From the NCBI RefSeq assembly GCF_004661485.1, contig NZ_PQVH01000010.1, forward strand, positions 1 to 64,000: a DNA stretch of 64,000 nt. Reading direction: 5' to 3'. The translations under genes and the position numbers were made by a program. The notes beneath the pieces were generated by a model. It was not told the origin of the DNA and did not search any database. It saw nothing but the letters and a program-made list of their open reading frames with translations. Shown piece by piece: positions 41,096-49,208 of this stretch (position 1 is its first letter; each line of letters begins with the position of its first letter). This DNA is from Methylotenera oryzisoli. GTDB taxonomy: Bacteria; Pseudomonadota; Gammaproteobacteria; Burkholderiales; Methylophilaceae.

Positions 41096-41136
41096 TTGGT
41101 TAGTATCAACCACGCCAATTGGCTGATACTAACCAA
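41096..41136. repeat. Perfect 13-bp inverted repeat downstream of ilvA
   Basis: Arms TTGGTTAGTATCA and TGATACTAACCAA around 15 nt that themselves contain the palindrome GCCAATTGGC (41114-41123). It lies 42 bp after the ilvA stop. No T-run follows, so it may be a 3'-end stabilising stem, a Rho-related structure or a regulator site for the next gene. Confidence 0.7.
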
Positions 41137-41272
41137 CCCAACACCTCTTAGCATGTAAGCTTTTGTTTTTAATCAGTTCTTCTTTTAGTACAGTTCTTGC
41201 TTATATTGCAAGGTGAATCCCTAAATAACAATACCAGCATCGCATCATCAGAAATCAATTTGGAGAGAGTGT

Positions 41273-42385
41273 ATGAAATTTACCCCAGCATTTAGTAAAA
41301 CACGTATTAGTTTAATTTTACTAGCGCTCGTAGCAGGCATTAGCGGTTGCAGCAAAGAGCCTGCCAATCAAACCCAAGCGGCAGATAAAGCCAATGCCAC
41401 TGGCTTTGCATATGTAACGCGCCAAGATGCAGGTGTAAGCGTAATTGACCTCGCCACCATGCAAGTAATTAAAGAGTTTGACGTTAAGGCAGCATCGCCA
41501 CGCGGCTTAGGCATTACCGATGACGGTAAAAAACTGATTGTCGCCACTCGTGAGAACGCAAGCATTTCAATCATTGATACCGCGACAGGCGCAGTGTTAC
41601 AACAAATCCCGGTAGGTAAAAACCCAGAGTTTGTGCGCATTAGCGGCAATTACGCGTTTATTTCATCTGAGCCAAGTGCAGTGGGCGGCCCACCACCTAA
41701 GCCAGGGCAAAAACCGGCAGAGGAAGAAGATGACGATGATGAAGAGAAAATCCCCGCTAAAATCGCTGTTGTCGATTTAACTAAAGGTGAAAAAGTACGT
41801 GAAATCACTGGTGGCCCAGAAACTGAAGGCATTGAGTTCTCTGCTGATGGTAAAAACCTAGTGATCACCAATGAAGCTGACAACACAGTGACCGTACACA
41901 ATATTTCAGACGGCAGCCTAGTTAAAACTATTCATACCCATGAATATGGTGATCGTCCACGCGGCATTAAAGTATCACCGGACGGTAATACCTATTTGGC
42001 AACATTGGAATACGGCAACAAAATCATGGTGCTGGATAAAAACTTTAACTTTGTGCGTACCGTAGATACAGGCGAAACTCCTTACGGCATTTCGTATGAC
42101 AAAAAAGGTGAACACATTTTTGTAGCAACCAACAAGCAAAAAGCACTGCAAGTGTTTGATGCTAAAACCTACGAGAAAATAAAAGACATCCCGACCGGCA
42201 ACCGTTGCTGGCACTTCACATTCACCCCGGATGACAAACAGGTGCTACTGGCTTGCGGCAAATCAGATGCGGTATTCGTGATTGATGCGGAAAAACTGGA
42301 AGTAACGAAGCAAATCGAGGTGAAAGACATGCCATGGGGCATCGTGACCTATCCAAAATCTATGGGTAGTCTAGACACCAAGTAA
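41273..42385 (+). CDS. YVTN-type beta-propeller lipoprotein
   Basis: 370 residues. The signal peptide ends in a lipobox GISGC (lipid on Cys26). The rest is a run of about seven YVTN/WD40-like beta-propeller blades with the ISPDG/VIDLAT-type repeat (VSVIDLAT, ISIIDTAT, VFVIDAEK). An acidic stretch at about 149-158 (EEEDDDDEEK) sits in a loop between blades. It resembles propellers found beside PQQ-dependent alcohol dehydrogenases, but none is here. Upstream GGAGAG gives the start. Binding partner unknown. Confidence 0.8.
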   Translation: MKFTPAFSKTRISLILLALVAGISGCSKEPANQTQAADKANATGFAYVTRQDAGVSVIDLATMQVIKEFDVKAASPRGLGITDDGKKLIVATRENASISIIDTATGAVLQQIPVGKNPEFVRISGNYAFISSEPSAVGGPPPKPGQKPAEEEDDDDEEKIPAKIAVVDLTKGEKVREITGGPETEGIEFSADGKNLVITNEADNTVTVHNISDGSLVKTIHTHEYGDRPRGIKVSPDGNTYLATLEYGNKIMVLDKNFNFVRTVDTGETPYGISYDKKGEHIFVATNKQKALQVFDAKTYEKIKDIPTGNRCWHFTFTPDDKQVLLACGKSDAVFVIDAEKLEVTKQIEVKDMPWGIVTYPKSMGSLDTK

Positions 42386-42397
42386 TCAGCAATCCCA

Positions 42398-42457
42398 AAC
42401 GGGCCACCCGGTCAGGTGGCCCGTTCTTAATGAAGCGCCTATCCGTGATAGGCGCTT
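42398..42457 (+). terminator. Tandem hairpins ending the beta-propeller transcript
   Basis: First hairpin AACGGGCCACC/GGTGGCCCGTT (42398-42425), second AAGCGCCTATC/GATAGGCGCTT (42433-42457) followed by a T-run on the plus strand. The second is a standard rho-independent terminator. Both stems are perfect 11 bp. Confidence 0.9.
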
Positions 42458-42459
42458 TT

Positions 42460-42918
42460 TTATTTCAGCTGTTCAAGTATAAAAGCCCAATCCCTTGGGT
42501 CAACCGGTGTAATCGATAATCGGTTACCACGCTGCAAAATACGCAGACTTTCCAGCGCTGGCGTGTCACGCATTTCTTTTAAGCTCAACAGGCGTGTTTT
42601 ACGCACCAGCTTTACATCTACATTAAACCAACGCGGGTTCTCGGGCGTCGCTTTAGGGTCGTAATACTTATGTCCTTCAATGAACTGCAAACGATCAGGA
42701 TAAGCCAGTGTGGCTACCTCAGCAATACCAGCGATACCAGGCTCATCGCAATTTGAGTGATAAAACAGCACGCCATCACCAACCTGCATCTGGTCACGCA
42801 TAAAATTACGTGCTTGATAGTTACGCACACCATACCAATCAACTGTTTGATTCTCAAAGCCTGCTAGGTCATCAATTGAAACATCGGATGGCTCCGACTT
42901 CATTAACCAATATCGCAT
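42460..42918 (-). CDS. EVE-domain protein
   Basis: 152 residues spanning one EVE (PUA-like) domain. N-terminus YWLMKSEPSDVSIDDL, then VDWYGVRNYQARNFMRDQM and FYHSNCDEPGIAGIAEV are the family signatures. EVE domains bind modified bases in DNA or RNA; stand-alone forms are widespread in Proteobacteria and the cellular role is not settled. Divergent from the DUF2237 gene. Confidence 0.9.
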   Translation of the reverse strand: MRYWLMKSEPSDVSIDDLAGFENQTVDWYGVRNYQARNFMRDQMQVGDGVLFYHSNCDEPGIAGIAEVATLAYPDRLQFIEGHKYYDPKATPENPRWFNVDVKLVRKTRLLSLKEMRDTPALESLRILQRGNRLSITPVDPRDWAFILEQLK

Positions 42919-42985
42919 TACGTTTTCCTGTCAAAAATGAGCGTCTATGATAATCTATATCCAATCAAATTGAACAAACTCCAAC

Positions 42986-43357
42986 ATGACAAAACCACAA
43001 CAAAAAAACGTACTTGGCACTGCACTGCAAACTTGTAGTTTAGACCCCGTCACCGGATTCACCCGTTCAGGCTGCTGCGAAACTGGCACAGAAGACCACG
43101 GCAGCCACACAGTTTGCGCACAAATGACTGAAGAGTTCTTGGCATTCTCCATCTCAAGAGGCAACGACTTAAGCACTGCACGCCCCGAATATGGCTTTGA
43201 AGGATTAAGTGCTGGCGACCGTTGGTGTTTATGTGCAAGTCGCTGGCTGGAGGCATCTGAAGCAGGTTTTGCACCGCCAGTGATACTAGAAAGCTGCCAT
43301 GAAAAGTGCTTGGAAATTGTGAGTTTGGCGGATCTGAAATACCACGCATTAAGATAA
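42986..43357 (+). CDS. DUF2237 family protein
   Basis: 123 residues filling one DUF2237 domain (NVLGTALQTCSLDPVTGFTR, GDRWCLCASRW). It has several cysteines (in GCCETG, WCLCAS, ESCHEKC). I know no experimentally established function for the family. Its stop overlaps the terminator of the 6S RNA on the opposite strand. Confidence 0.88.
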   Translation: MTKPQQKNVLGTALQTCSLDPVTGFTRSGCCETGTEDHGSHTVCAQMTEEFLAFSISRGNDLSTARPEYGFEGLSAGDRWCLCASRWLEASEAGFAPPVILESCHEKCLEIVSLADLKYHALR

Positions 43358-43383
43358 AAACAGACAATAGAAATACTGCCTGT
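43355..43383 (-). terminator. Rho-independent terminator of the 6S RNA candidate
   Basis: On the minus strand: ACAGGCA stem, 10-nt loop, TGTCTGT, then TTTTT. It ends just beyond the predicted 3' end of the 6S RNA. Confidence 0.75.
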
Positions 43384-43387
43384 AATC

Positions 43388-43602
43388 GATTGAGGAGTTC
43401 TCCACGGACGTAGCCTAAGCCAGCATCCTGAACCAAAAAGGCTCAAGTGGTAACAGCCTAGAGCGCATTAGGGTCACTCGCCAAGGGGTTCTTAAAGAAC
43501 TCACCATGAGAGCGCTCACACAACAACTCGAATGACTAAAACCGATGCTATAAACTAGTTCAAGGAATTATTAGCCTAAACCACGCCGCAGAGAACAAAC
43601 TG
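43388..43602 (-). ncRNA. ssrS: Candidate 6S RNA
   Basis: This 363-bp gap after zapA holds no gene but a long-stem RNA on the minus strand. The ends pair: GTTCTC (43591-43596) with GAGAAC (43397-43402), extending through TGCGG/CCGTG and CGTG/TACG to about 15 bp with one bulge, like the 6S closing stem. An inner hairpin CTTGAGCC/GGTTCAGG and the nearby CACTTGAGCC...GGTTCAGG pattern resemble the 3' side of the E. coli 6S central bubble. zapA-ssrS adjacency is conserved in Proteobacteria. 6S RNA binds sigma70 RNA polymerase. Exact ends are estimates. Confidence 0.75.
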
Positions 43603-43720
43603 TATAACCTGACGTTCTATTCTTAATGATAAAACGATTGAATTGATTTTACTCTACTTACAAGAAAACACCATCAAGAAAACGCGATTACCTGTTTATA
43701 TATTTTGCTGATATGAACGT

Positions 43721-44014
43721 TTATTTAGACTCACAAGCCTGATCTATCTGATCTTGCATCATAGAGATTCTGCGCTTGATATCGCCTATATTCACGTCAC
43801 CACTTTTACTATTGAGCAGTTCATATGACAGGTTAAGCGCAGTCATAATCGCGATACGCTCCACGCCGATTACTTTGCCACTGTCACGAATATCGCGCAT
43901 TTTTTTGTCTAAAAAATTGACGGCATTAAGCAAACCTGGACGCTCTTCATCTGTGCATGACACGGTAAAGTCACGCCCCATGATATTGACATCAACGCCT
44001 TTAATTTCACTCAT
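43721..44014 (-). CDS. zapA: Cell division protein ZapA
   Basis: 97 residues with the ZapA N-terminal domain (VNIMGRDFTVSC, then EERPGLLNAVNFLDKKM) and a C-terminal coiled coil. Promotes FtsZ bundling. It follows the zapB-like gene by 35 bp and precedes the 6S RNA. Confidence 0.93.
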   Translation of the reverse strand: MSEIKGVDVNIMGRDFTVSCTDEERPGLLNAVNFLDKKMRDIRDSGKVIGVERIAIMTALNLSYELLNSKSGDVNIGDIKRRISMMQDQIDQACESK

Positions 44015-44048
44015 TAGCTTTTACTCAAAAATAATAATTTATTGAAAA

Positions 44049-44237
44049 TTAAGGCAGGCTTTGCATTAACGCTTCGATACGCTCACTGGCTTTGGCCATA
44101 TTGGCTTTTAACAATGCGGTATCAGATTCCATCGCGCCCAGATCTCCACGTAGACGCGCGTTCTCGTCGCGCAGCTCGTTATACCGTGCAATTAATTGCA
44201 ACAGTTTTTGTTCTAGTGCTGTTAAGTCTGCGTCCAT
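44049..44237 (-). CDS. ZapB-like coiled-coil protein (TIGR02449-type)
   Basis: 62 residues from the ATG at 44237 (MDADLTALEQ); a 12-residue longer reading is unlikely. Nearly all is one coiled coil with the LRDENARLRGDL core. Small coiled-coil proteins of this kind sit upstream of zapA in many Proteobacteria and are thought to act in Z-ring organisation. Confidence 0.8.
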   Translation of the reverse strand: MDADLTALEQKLLQLIARYNELRDENARLRGDLGAMESDTALLKANMAKASERIEALMQSLP

Positions 44238-44358
44238 ACAATCACTATAATTGAAAAAAATGATTGTAGTCAATAGCTAACAGCGATTTTTAAAAGTATT
44301 ACAATACATTACAAAGAAATTTATCCCAGATAGTTCGCCTCATTGAATCTTTAAACGT

Positions 44359-44364
44359 TATAAT
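44359..44364 (+). promoter_or_regulatory. Possible -10 element ahead of riboswitch 1
   Basis: TATAAT lies about 10 nt before the first riboswitch helix. No good -35 hexamer is seen at standard distance. Between the zapB-like gene and this point (44238-44358) I see nothing else. Confidence 0.45.
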
Positions 44365-44374
44365 TGTTGCTGTT

Positions 44375-44600
44375 GAAAGGTGCCATGTTTGTTCTTAATA
44401 AACAAGGTGAAACTGGGAAATAGGTGCGTTAATCCGCTATTCTGAGCGTAATACAATCCCTATGCTGCCCCCGCAACGGTAAGTGAGTATGATTTCCAAT
44501 CATACTGTTTTGCAATAAACCACTGAGCCACGCTATTTTAATAGCTCATGCTTGGGAAGGTGCAAACATAACATTCACAAGCCCGGAGACCGGCCTCGCA
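44375..44600 (+). promoter_or_regulatory. Cobalamin riboswitch 1 (btuB operon leader)
   Basis: Conserved elements in order: AAGGTGCCA near the 5' end, GGTGAAACTGGGAA, the core GCTGCCCCCGCAACGGTAA, TGGGAAGG, and the B12 box-like AGCCCGGAGACCGGCC at the 3' end. This is the standard AdoCbl-type (cobalamin family) aptamer. It should shut off the downstream btuB-btuM-cob operon when cobalamin is plentiful. Confidence 0.97.
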
Positions 44601-44724
44601 ACAATTAGTTGGAAATACCGCGGGGTGACGGTTTATCAAAACGTAACGCACAAGTGCATACTTGTGTTGTGTATTCTTTTCGTTTCGATGTTTTAGCTCC
44701 TCTGTATTTCCTTAGTTATCAGTC

Positions 44725-44752
44725 ACATGCGGGGACGCATGTCACCAAAGGA
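44725..44752 (+). promoter_or_regulatory. Hairpin next to the btuB ribosome-binding site
   Basis: A perfect ACATGCG/CGCATGT stem with a GGGA loop lies 4 nt before AAAGGA, the btuB ribosome-binding site. The 125 nt between aptamer and btuB could form the expression platform, most likely controlling translation, since no T-run terminator is seen. Inference. Confidence 0.5.
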
Positions 44753-44759
44753 AATTCAA

Positions 44760-46634
44760 ATGAACAAGAGTATCATCGCTGGCTTGGTCGGCTTGGCGTT
44801 TCACCCTGCTGTGCACGCTATAGAAGACACCATTAAATTAAATGACGTTGTAGTTACCGCCACACGCACGCCTCAATTACTCGAAAACATTGTTGGCGAT
44901 GTAACGGTCATTGACCGAGAACAAATTGAGCGCATTGGCGCAGGCTCATTTACTGACCTATTACGTTTGCAACCAGGGGTACAAATTAACACAAGTGGCG
45001 GCGCAGGTACTGCAAGTAGCATTTTTCTACGCGGCACAAACGACCAACACATCGTAGTGCTGGTTGATGGCTTACGCATCAACTCAGCTACACAAGGCAC
45101 TACCGCCTATGAAAAGATTCCATTGAGTCAAATTGAACGAGTAGAGATTTTACGTGGCCCCGCCTCAAGTTTATATGGCGCAGATGCCATTGGCGGCGTG
45201 ATTCAAATATTTACCCGCAAAAGCTTATCTGAAAAGCCATTGATTAACGCTGCGGTTGGCTTAGGCTCTTACAATACAAAAACTGCAGAATTTGGTATTA
45301 ATGGCGGTGTCAACGCACTTAAGTATGGCGTGAATGTCAGCAGCTTAGACACTGACAGCTTCTCAGCCAGACGCATCCGCCGAGGGAAAGATGCTGATGA
45401 TGATAGCTACCGCAATTTAAGCACGTCTGCTTTTGCTGAGCTTGAACTCGCTCAAGGTCACACCTGGGGCCTGCAGTTCTTTGAAAGCAAAGGTCACAAC
45501 GAATACGATGGCTCTAATTACGAGAACTTTAGCGACCAATTACTACAAAGCTACGCATTTACTAGCAAAAACCAGTTTACTGACACTTGGCACAGCACGT
45601 TCAAATTAGGGATGGGTATCGATGATTTAGATAGCCACGCAAAACCCAACACAAACAGTGCGCCATCAAACAAAAATTACAACCCTAGTGGCATTACAAA
45701 CTACCGGACAGAGCAAAAACAACTCACGTGGCAAAATGACGTTAAATTGCCATTAGGGATGTTAACTCTACTTTATGATCGCTTGGAACAGGATGTAGAC
45801 AGCAACCCGGGGCCTAGAATAAAGTTTAAAAAAGAGCGTAATAACGATGGCTTCATGGCTAGCTATGTACTTGATTACGAAAAACATTCATTCCAAGCAT
45901 CACTACGCGAAGACCATAACACGCAATTTGGCAACTACACTACAGGCGGTGCCGGTTACGGCTACCGCATCTCTCCAGAGTGGCGCGTCACAGCAAGCTA
46001 TGGTAAAGCATTTAAGGCACCAACATTTAACCAACTCTATTATCCGAAAATCACTGGCTACTCGGGAAATCCAAACTTAGCGCCCGAGCAATCGCGCAAT
46101 CGTGAGGTATCCATTCGCTACGAGGTTCGTCAATTTTCAACTGGCATAACAGCCTTTTATAATGAGATTGAAAACTTAATCGTCAATGGTGACCCTGTAA
46201 GAAACGTCGATCAGGCAACCATACAAGGCGCAACTTTTGAGGGCAACTGGAACATTACTGACGATTTACTATTAAGTGGAAATCTGACGGTACAATCTCC
46301 TCGTGATGACGATACGAACCAGTTACTAGTGCGCAGAGGCAATCGCTACGGCACAGTTAATTTACAACACACATGGGGTAATTTACAGTGGGGCGCAGAA
46401 GTCAATGGCGCATCTACTCGCTACAATGACGCAAGCAATAAAATACCGATGAGCGGTTATATGCTCGTTAATATGACGGCGAACTACAAGCTATCACCAG
46501 AATGGAAGTTGGAGGCACGAGCAAATAACTTGCTGGATAAGAACTATATTCTATCTTATGCAACTTCCACAGTGCCTTACAACACTGCTGGCAGCAACTT
46601 GTTCGTAGGCTTACGTTACAACATGAAACCTTAA
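44760..46634 (+). CDS. btuB: TonB-dependent cobalamin receptor BtuB
   Basis: 624 residues from the ATG at 44760, which follows AAAGGA; an 11-residue longer reading is rejected. Signal peptide about 1-20. TonB box region and plug start IKLNDVVVTATRTPQ; plug motifs FTDLLRLQPGVQI, VEILRGPASSLYGADAIGGVI. The C-terminal barrel ends in the aromatic strand LFVGLRYNMKP. Size and the riboswitch make BtuB the best call. It brings corrinoids across the outer membrane using TonB energy. Confidence 0.93.
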   Translation: MNKSIIAGLVGLAFHPAVHAIEDTIKLNDVVVTATRTPQLLENIVGDVTVIDREQIERIGAGSFTDLLRLQPGVQINTSGGAGTASSIFLRGTNDQHIVVLVDGLRINSATQGTTAYEKIPLSQIERVEILRGPASSLYGADAIGGVIQIFTRKSLSEKPLINAAVGLGSYNTKTAEFGINGGVNALKYGVNVSSLDTDSFSARRIRRGKDADDDSYRNLSTSAFAELELAQGHTWGLQFFESKGHNEYDGSNYENFSDQLLQSYAFTSKNQFTDTWHSTFKLGMGIDDLDSHAKPNTNSAPSNKNYNPSGITNYRTEQKQLTWQNDVKLPLGMLTLLYDRLEQDVDSNPGPRIKFKKERNNDGFMASYVLDYEKHSFQASLREDHNTQFGNYTTGGAGYGYRISPEWRVTASYGKAFKAPTFNQLYYPKITGYSGNPNLAPEQSRNREVSIRYEVRQFSTGITAFYNEIENLIVNGDPVRNVDQATIQGATFEGNWNITDDLLLSGNLTVQSPRDDDTNQLLVRRGNRYGTVNLQHTWGNLQWGAEVNGASTRYNDASNKIPMSGYMLVNMTANYKLSPEWKLEARANNLLDKNYILSYATSTVPYNTAGSNLFVGLRYNMKP

Positions 46635-46646
46635 CGTTGGTTAACC

Positions 46647-46674
46647 GCTAGGGCGAGCGAAAACTCGCCCTAGC
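46647..46674 (+). terminator. Perfect 11-bp hairpin between btuB and btuM
   Basis: GCTAGGGCGAG/CTCGCCCTAGC, loop CGAAAA, 12 bp after the btuB stop. No T-run follows, so transcription may continue into btuM at reduced level, or the stem may protect the btuB mRNA end. Confidence 0.6.
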
Positions 46675-46750
46675 AAAACACATTTACGATAAAATCATGT
46701 TTTATTTAACTATTATCATTTAAGCGAAACAATCGGAGGCTGCACCTACT

Positions 46751-47320
46751 ATGCTTACACTTTCTAAAACACAACAAATCCTTATAGGTGTTGCGCTTGC
46801 TGCACTCATCATTGTGACGCGCGGCCATCACTTTGCTTCAATCAACAGCCTGCCTAGCGCATCTCTTGCTGTATTTTTTCTAGCAGGTTTATATCTGCGC
46901 CCAGCACTTACGTTCCCGGCACTACTGGCTTTATGTACAGGTTTAGATCTTTACTCTGTTTACTTCCAAGGCGTGAGTAACTTCTGCGTGACCCCTGCTT
47001 ACGGCTTTTTACTGCCGGCATACGGCACAATGTGGCTAGCTGGCCGCTGGTTTGCTAAACACTATAGCTTCAGCTCTAAAGCGATTTTACCTCTAGTTGG
47101 TAGTGCTACCGTAGCTGGCGCATTAAGCGAACTATTTTCTAGCGGTGGCTTTTATTTCTTTGGTGGTCGCTACCCTGACCCAACTATTGCAGAGTTTGGT
47201 GCACGTTTACTTAAATACGCGCCACGCCAATTTGAAAATATTGGCTTCTGGTTAGCGGTTGCTGCTGTAGTGCACATTACATTTGCATTAGCAAACGGCT
47301 TGAGCCGCGCTAAAGCTTAA
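46751..47320 (+). CDS. btuM: BtuM-type ECF S-component for cobalamin
   Basis: 189 residues with about six membrane helices and no ATPase partner nearby. The segment GVSNFCVTPAYGFLLPAYG places a cysteine at residue 79. This matches the BtuM family, in which a Cys near position 80 ligates cobalt and promotes decyanation of cyanocobalamin (Thiobacillus denitrificans BtuM). It lies directly after btuB and before cobO, which adenosylates the imported corrinoid. GGAGG lies 12 nt before the ATG, rather far. Confidence 0.82.
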   Translation: MLTLSKTQQILIGVALAALIIVTRGHHFASINSLPSASLAVFFLAGLYLRPALTFPALLALCTGLDLYSVYFQGVSNFCVTPAYGFLLPAYGTMWLAGRWFAKHYSFSSKAILPLVGSATVAGALSELFSSGGFYFFGGRYPDPTIAEFGARLLKYAPRQFENIGFWLAVAAVVHITFALANGLSRAKA

Positions 47321-47325
47321 GCTAG

Positions 47326-47931
47326 ATGACCTCTGATGACAAAAGCACGCGCCATACAGCACGTATGGTGCGTAAAAAGGCAGTGATAGATGCTGCGATT
47401 GAACAAGCAAACCAAGAAAAAGGCTTGCTACTGGTACTGACTGGTAACGGCAAAGGTAAAAGTTCTTCTGCTTTCGGCATGATGGCACGCGCTTTAGGCT
47501 ACGGCATGAAGGTGGGCGTTGCGCAATTTATCAAAGGGCGCAGCGACACCGGCGAAGAGGCCTTTTTTCGCGGCCAAGCCAATGTAGAGTGGCACGTTCT
47601 GGGCGAAGGCTTTACCTGGAACACTCAAGACCGAGAACGCGACACCAAAACTGCACAAGCCGGATGGGCTATTGCACAACGTATGTTGCGCGACCCCAGC
47701 ATTCAACTGGTGATTCTAGACGAGCTCACCTACACCATCAAATACGGCTACCTAGACCTCACGCAAATACTGGCTGACATTGCCGCCAGACCCGCCATGC
47801 AGCACGTAGTGGTGACTGGTCGCGGCGCCCCAGTTGCACTCACCGAGTTGGCAGACACCGTGAGTGAAATTATGGATATTAAACATGCATGGCGCGCTGG
47901 CATTAAGGCACAGCCAGGCATTGACCTGTAA
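47326..47931 (+). CDS. cobO: Cob(I)yrinic acid a,c-diamide adenosyltransferase
   Basis: 201-residue CobO/BtuR family protein. The P-loop TGNGKGKSSSAFG binds ATP, and VILDELTYTIKYGYL is the family segment. It transfers the 5'-deoxyadenosyl group to Co(I) corrinoids, both in de novo synthesis and in salvage. It lies 5 bp after btuM and 9 bp before cobB. Confidence 0.96.
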   Translation: MTSDDKSTRHTARMVRKKAVIDAAIEQANQEKGLLLVLTGNGKGKSSSAFGMMARALGYGMKVGVAQFIKGRSDTGEEAFFRGQANVEWHVLGEGFTWNTQDRERDTKTAQAGWAIAQRMLRDPSIQLVILDELTYTIKYGYLDLTQILADIAARPAMQHVVVTGRGAPVALTELADTVSEIMDIKHAWRAGIKAQPGIDL

Positions 47932-47940
47932 CCAAACGCT

Positions 47941-49203
47941 ATGACCACTTGCCACGCCCTACTTATTTCCGCCCCAGCGTCTGGGCAGGGAAAAACCTTT
48001 ATCACCGCTGCCCTGGCGCGCGCATGGCGCAACCAAGGGTTGCGTGTTCAAGCATTTAAGTGTGGCCCTGACTTCTTAGATCCCATGATTTTAGAAGTGG
48101 CAACTGGGCGTCCTGTATACAACCTAGATTTTACGATGTGCGGCGAAAGTGATGCCGAAGCGCAACTATATCGCGCAGCACAGGATACTGATTTGATTAT
48201 CGTTGAAGGCGTGATGGGTCTGTATGATGGCACACCATCAAGCGCAGACATTGCCATACGCTTTAATTTACCAGTACTGCTTACCATTGACGCAGGCGGC
48301 ATGGCACAAACCTTTGGTGCGTTAGCAAATGGCTTGCTATCACATAAGCCTGACCTGATACCGGCTGGCGTACTCGCCAATAAAACAGGAAGTGCTGGAC
48401 ATGGAAAATTACTACACGACTCATTACCGCCACATCTCAATTGGTTTGGCGCATTACAAAAGAACGCAGCACTAAGCTTACCAGAGCGACATCTCGGCTT
48501 ATTCCGTGCAGGCGAAATCAGTGATTTGGAGCAAAAAATTGAAGACGCTGCCAAGGCACTGACGCAAGACTTACCTCGCCCGCCCACCGTCACCTTTAGT
48601 GCGCCAGCCACACAGCTGCCACCTAAACTCCTTGCTGGCAAGGTAATTGCCATTGCAAGGGATGATGCATTCTGTTTTATTTATCAGGCGAACTTAGACT
48701 GCTTGCAAGACATGGGCGCATCGCTGCGGTTTTTCTCGCCATTAGATGACCACACATTGCCAGAAGCCGACGCTTATTGGCTGCCCGGCGGTTACCCAGA
48801 GCTGCACCTGAATAAAATCAGCAGCAATTTAGCCATGAAAAATGCCCTACAGGCAGCCTTTGATGCGAACAAACCGATACTGGCAGAATGCGGTGGCATG
48901 ATGGCCTTATCTACCTGCTTAAATGATGAACCTTGCTTTGACTTACTATCCGGCGTGAGCAAAATAGAAGACCGCTTACAGGGGCTAGGCTCATTAAAAG
49001 TAACGTTACTCAATGATGAGTTAGGCGCACACACTTTCCACTACGGCAGTTTTACAACAGAGCTGCCGCCTATCGCCACCGCTAAGACGCGCTTTGGTAA
49101 AGTGGAAAACATTTACCAGCATGGTTCGATTATTGCGAGCTTTTTGCACTTTTACTTTGCCTCCAACCCAAACCTAGCCGCACAGCTTTTCACAGCAAGG
49201 TAA
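47941..49203 (+). CDS. cobB: Cobyrinic acid a,c-diamide synthase
   Basis: 420 residues. N-terminal ATP-binding domain with P-loop SGQGKTFITAALARA and the DQDTD-type segment; C-terminal class I glutaminase domain with the Cys in AECGGMMAL and a late HFHY-type His region (HFHYGSF). It amidates the a and c side chains. Its presence without ring-synthesis genes in this window implies that they lie elsewhere or that cobyrinate-level precursors are scavenged. Confidence 0.93.
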   Translation: MTTCHALLISAPASGQGKTFITAALARAWRNQGLRVQAFKCGPDFLDPMILEVATGRPVYNLDFTMCGESDAEAQLYRAAQDTDLIIVEGVMGLYDGTPSSADIAIRFNLPVLLTIDAGGMAQTFGALANGLLSHKPDLIPAGVLANKTGSAGHGKLLHDSLPPHLNWFGALQKNAALSLPERHLGLFRAGEISDLEQKIEDAAKALTQDLPRPPTVTFSAPATQLPPKLLAGKVIAIARDDAFCFIYQANLDCLQDMGASLRFFSPLDDHTLPEADAYWLPGGYPELHLNKISSNLAMKNALQAAFDANKPILAECGGMMALSTCLNDEPCFDLLSGVSKIEDRLQGLGSLKVTLLNDELGAHTFHYGSFTTELPPIATAKTRFGKVENIYQHGSIIASFLHFYFASNPNLAAQLFTAR

Positions 49204-49208
49204 GCCAA

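Noticed and set aside
42955-43446. Two long minus-strand frames over the DUF2237 gene and 6S region
   Set aside because: They are antisense to a recognisable protein and overlap a structured RNA; no family resemblance was seen.
47748-48653. Minus-strand frames over cobO and cobB
   Set aside because: They are antisense to two clear enzymes and have no recognisable domain.
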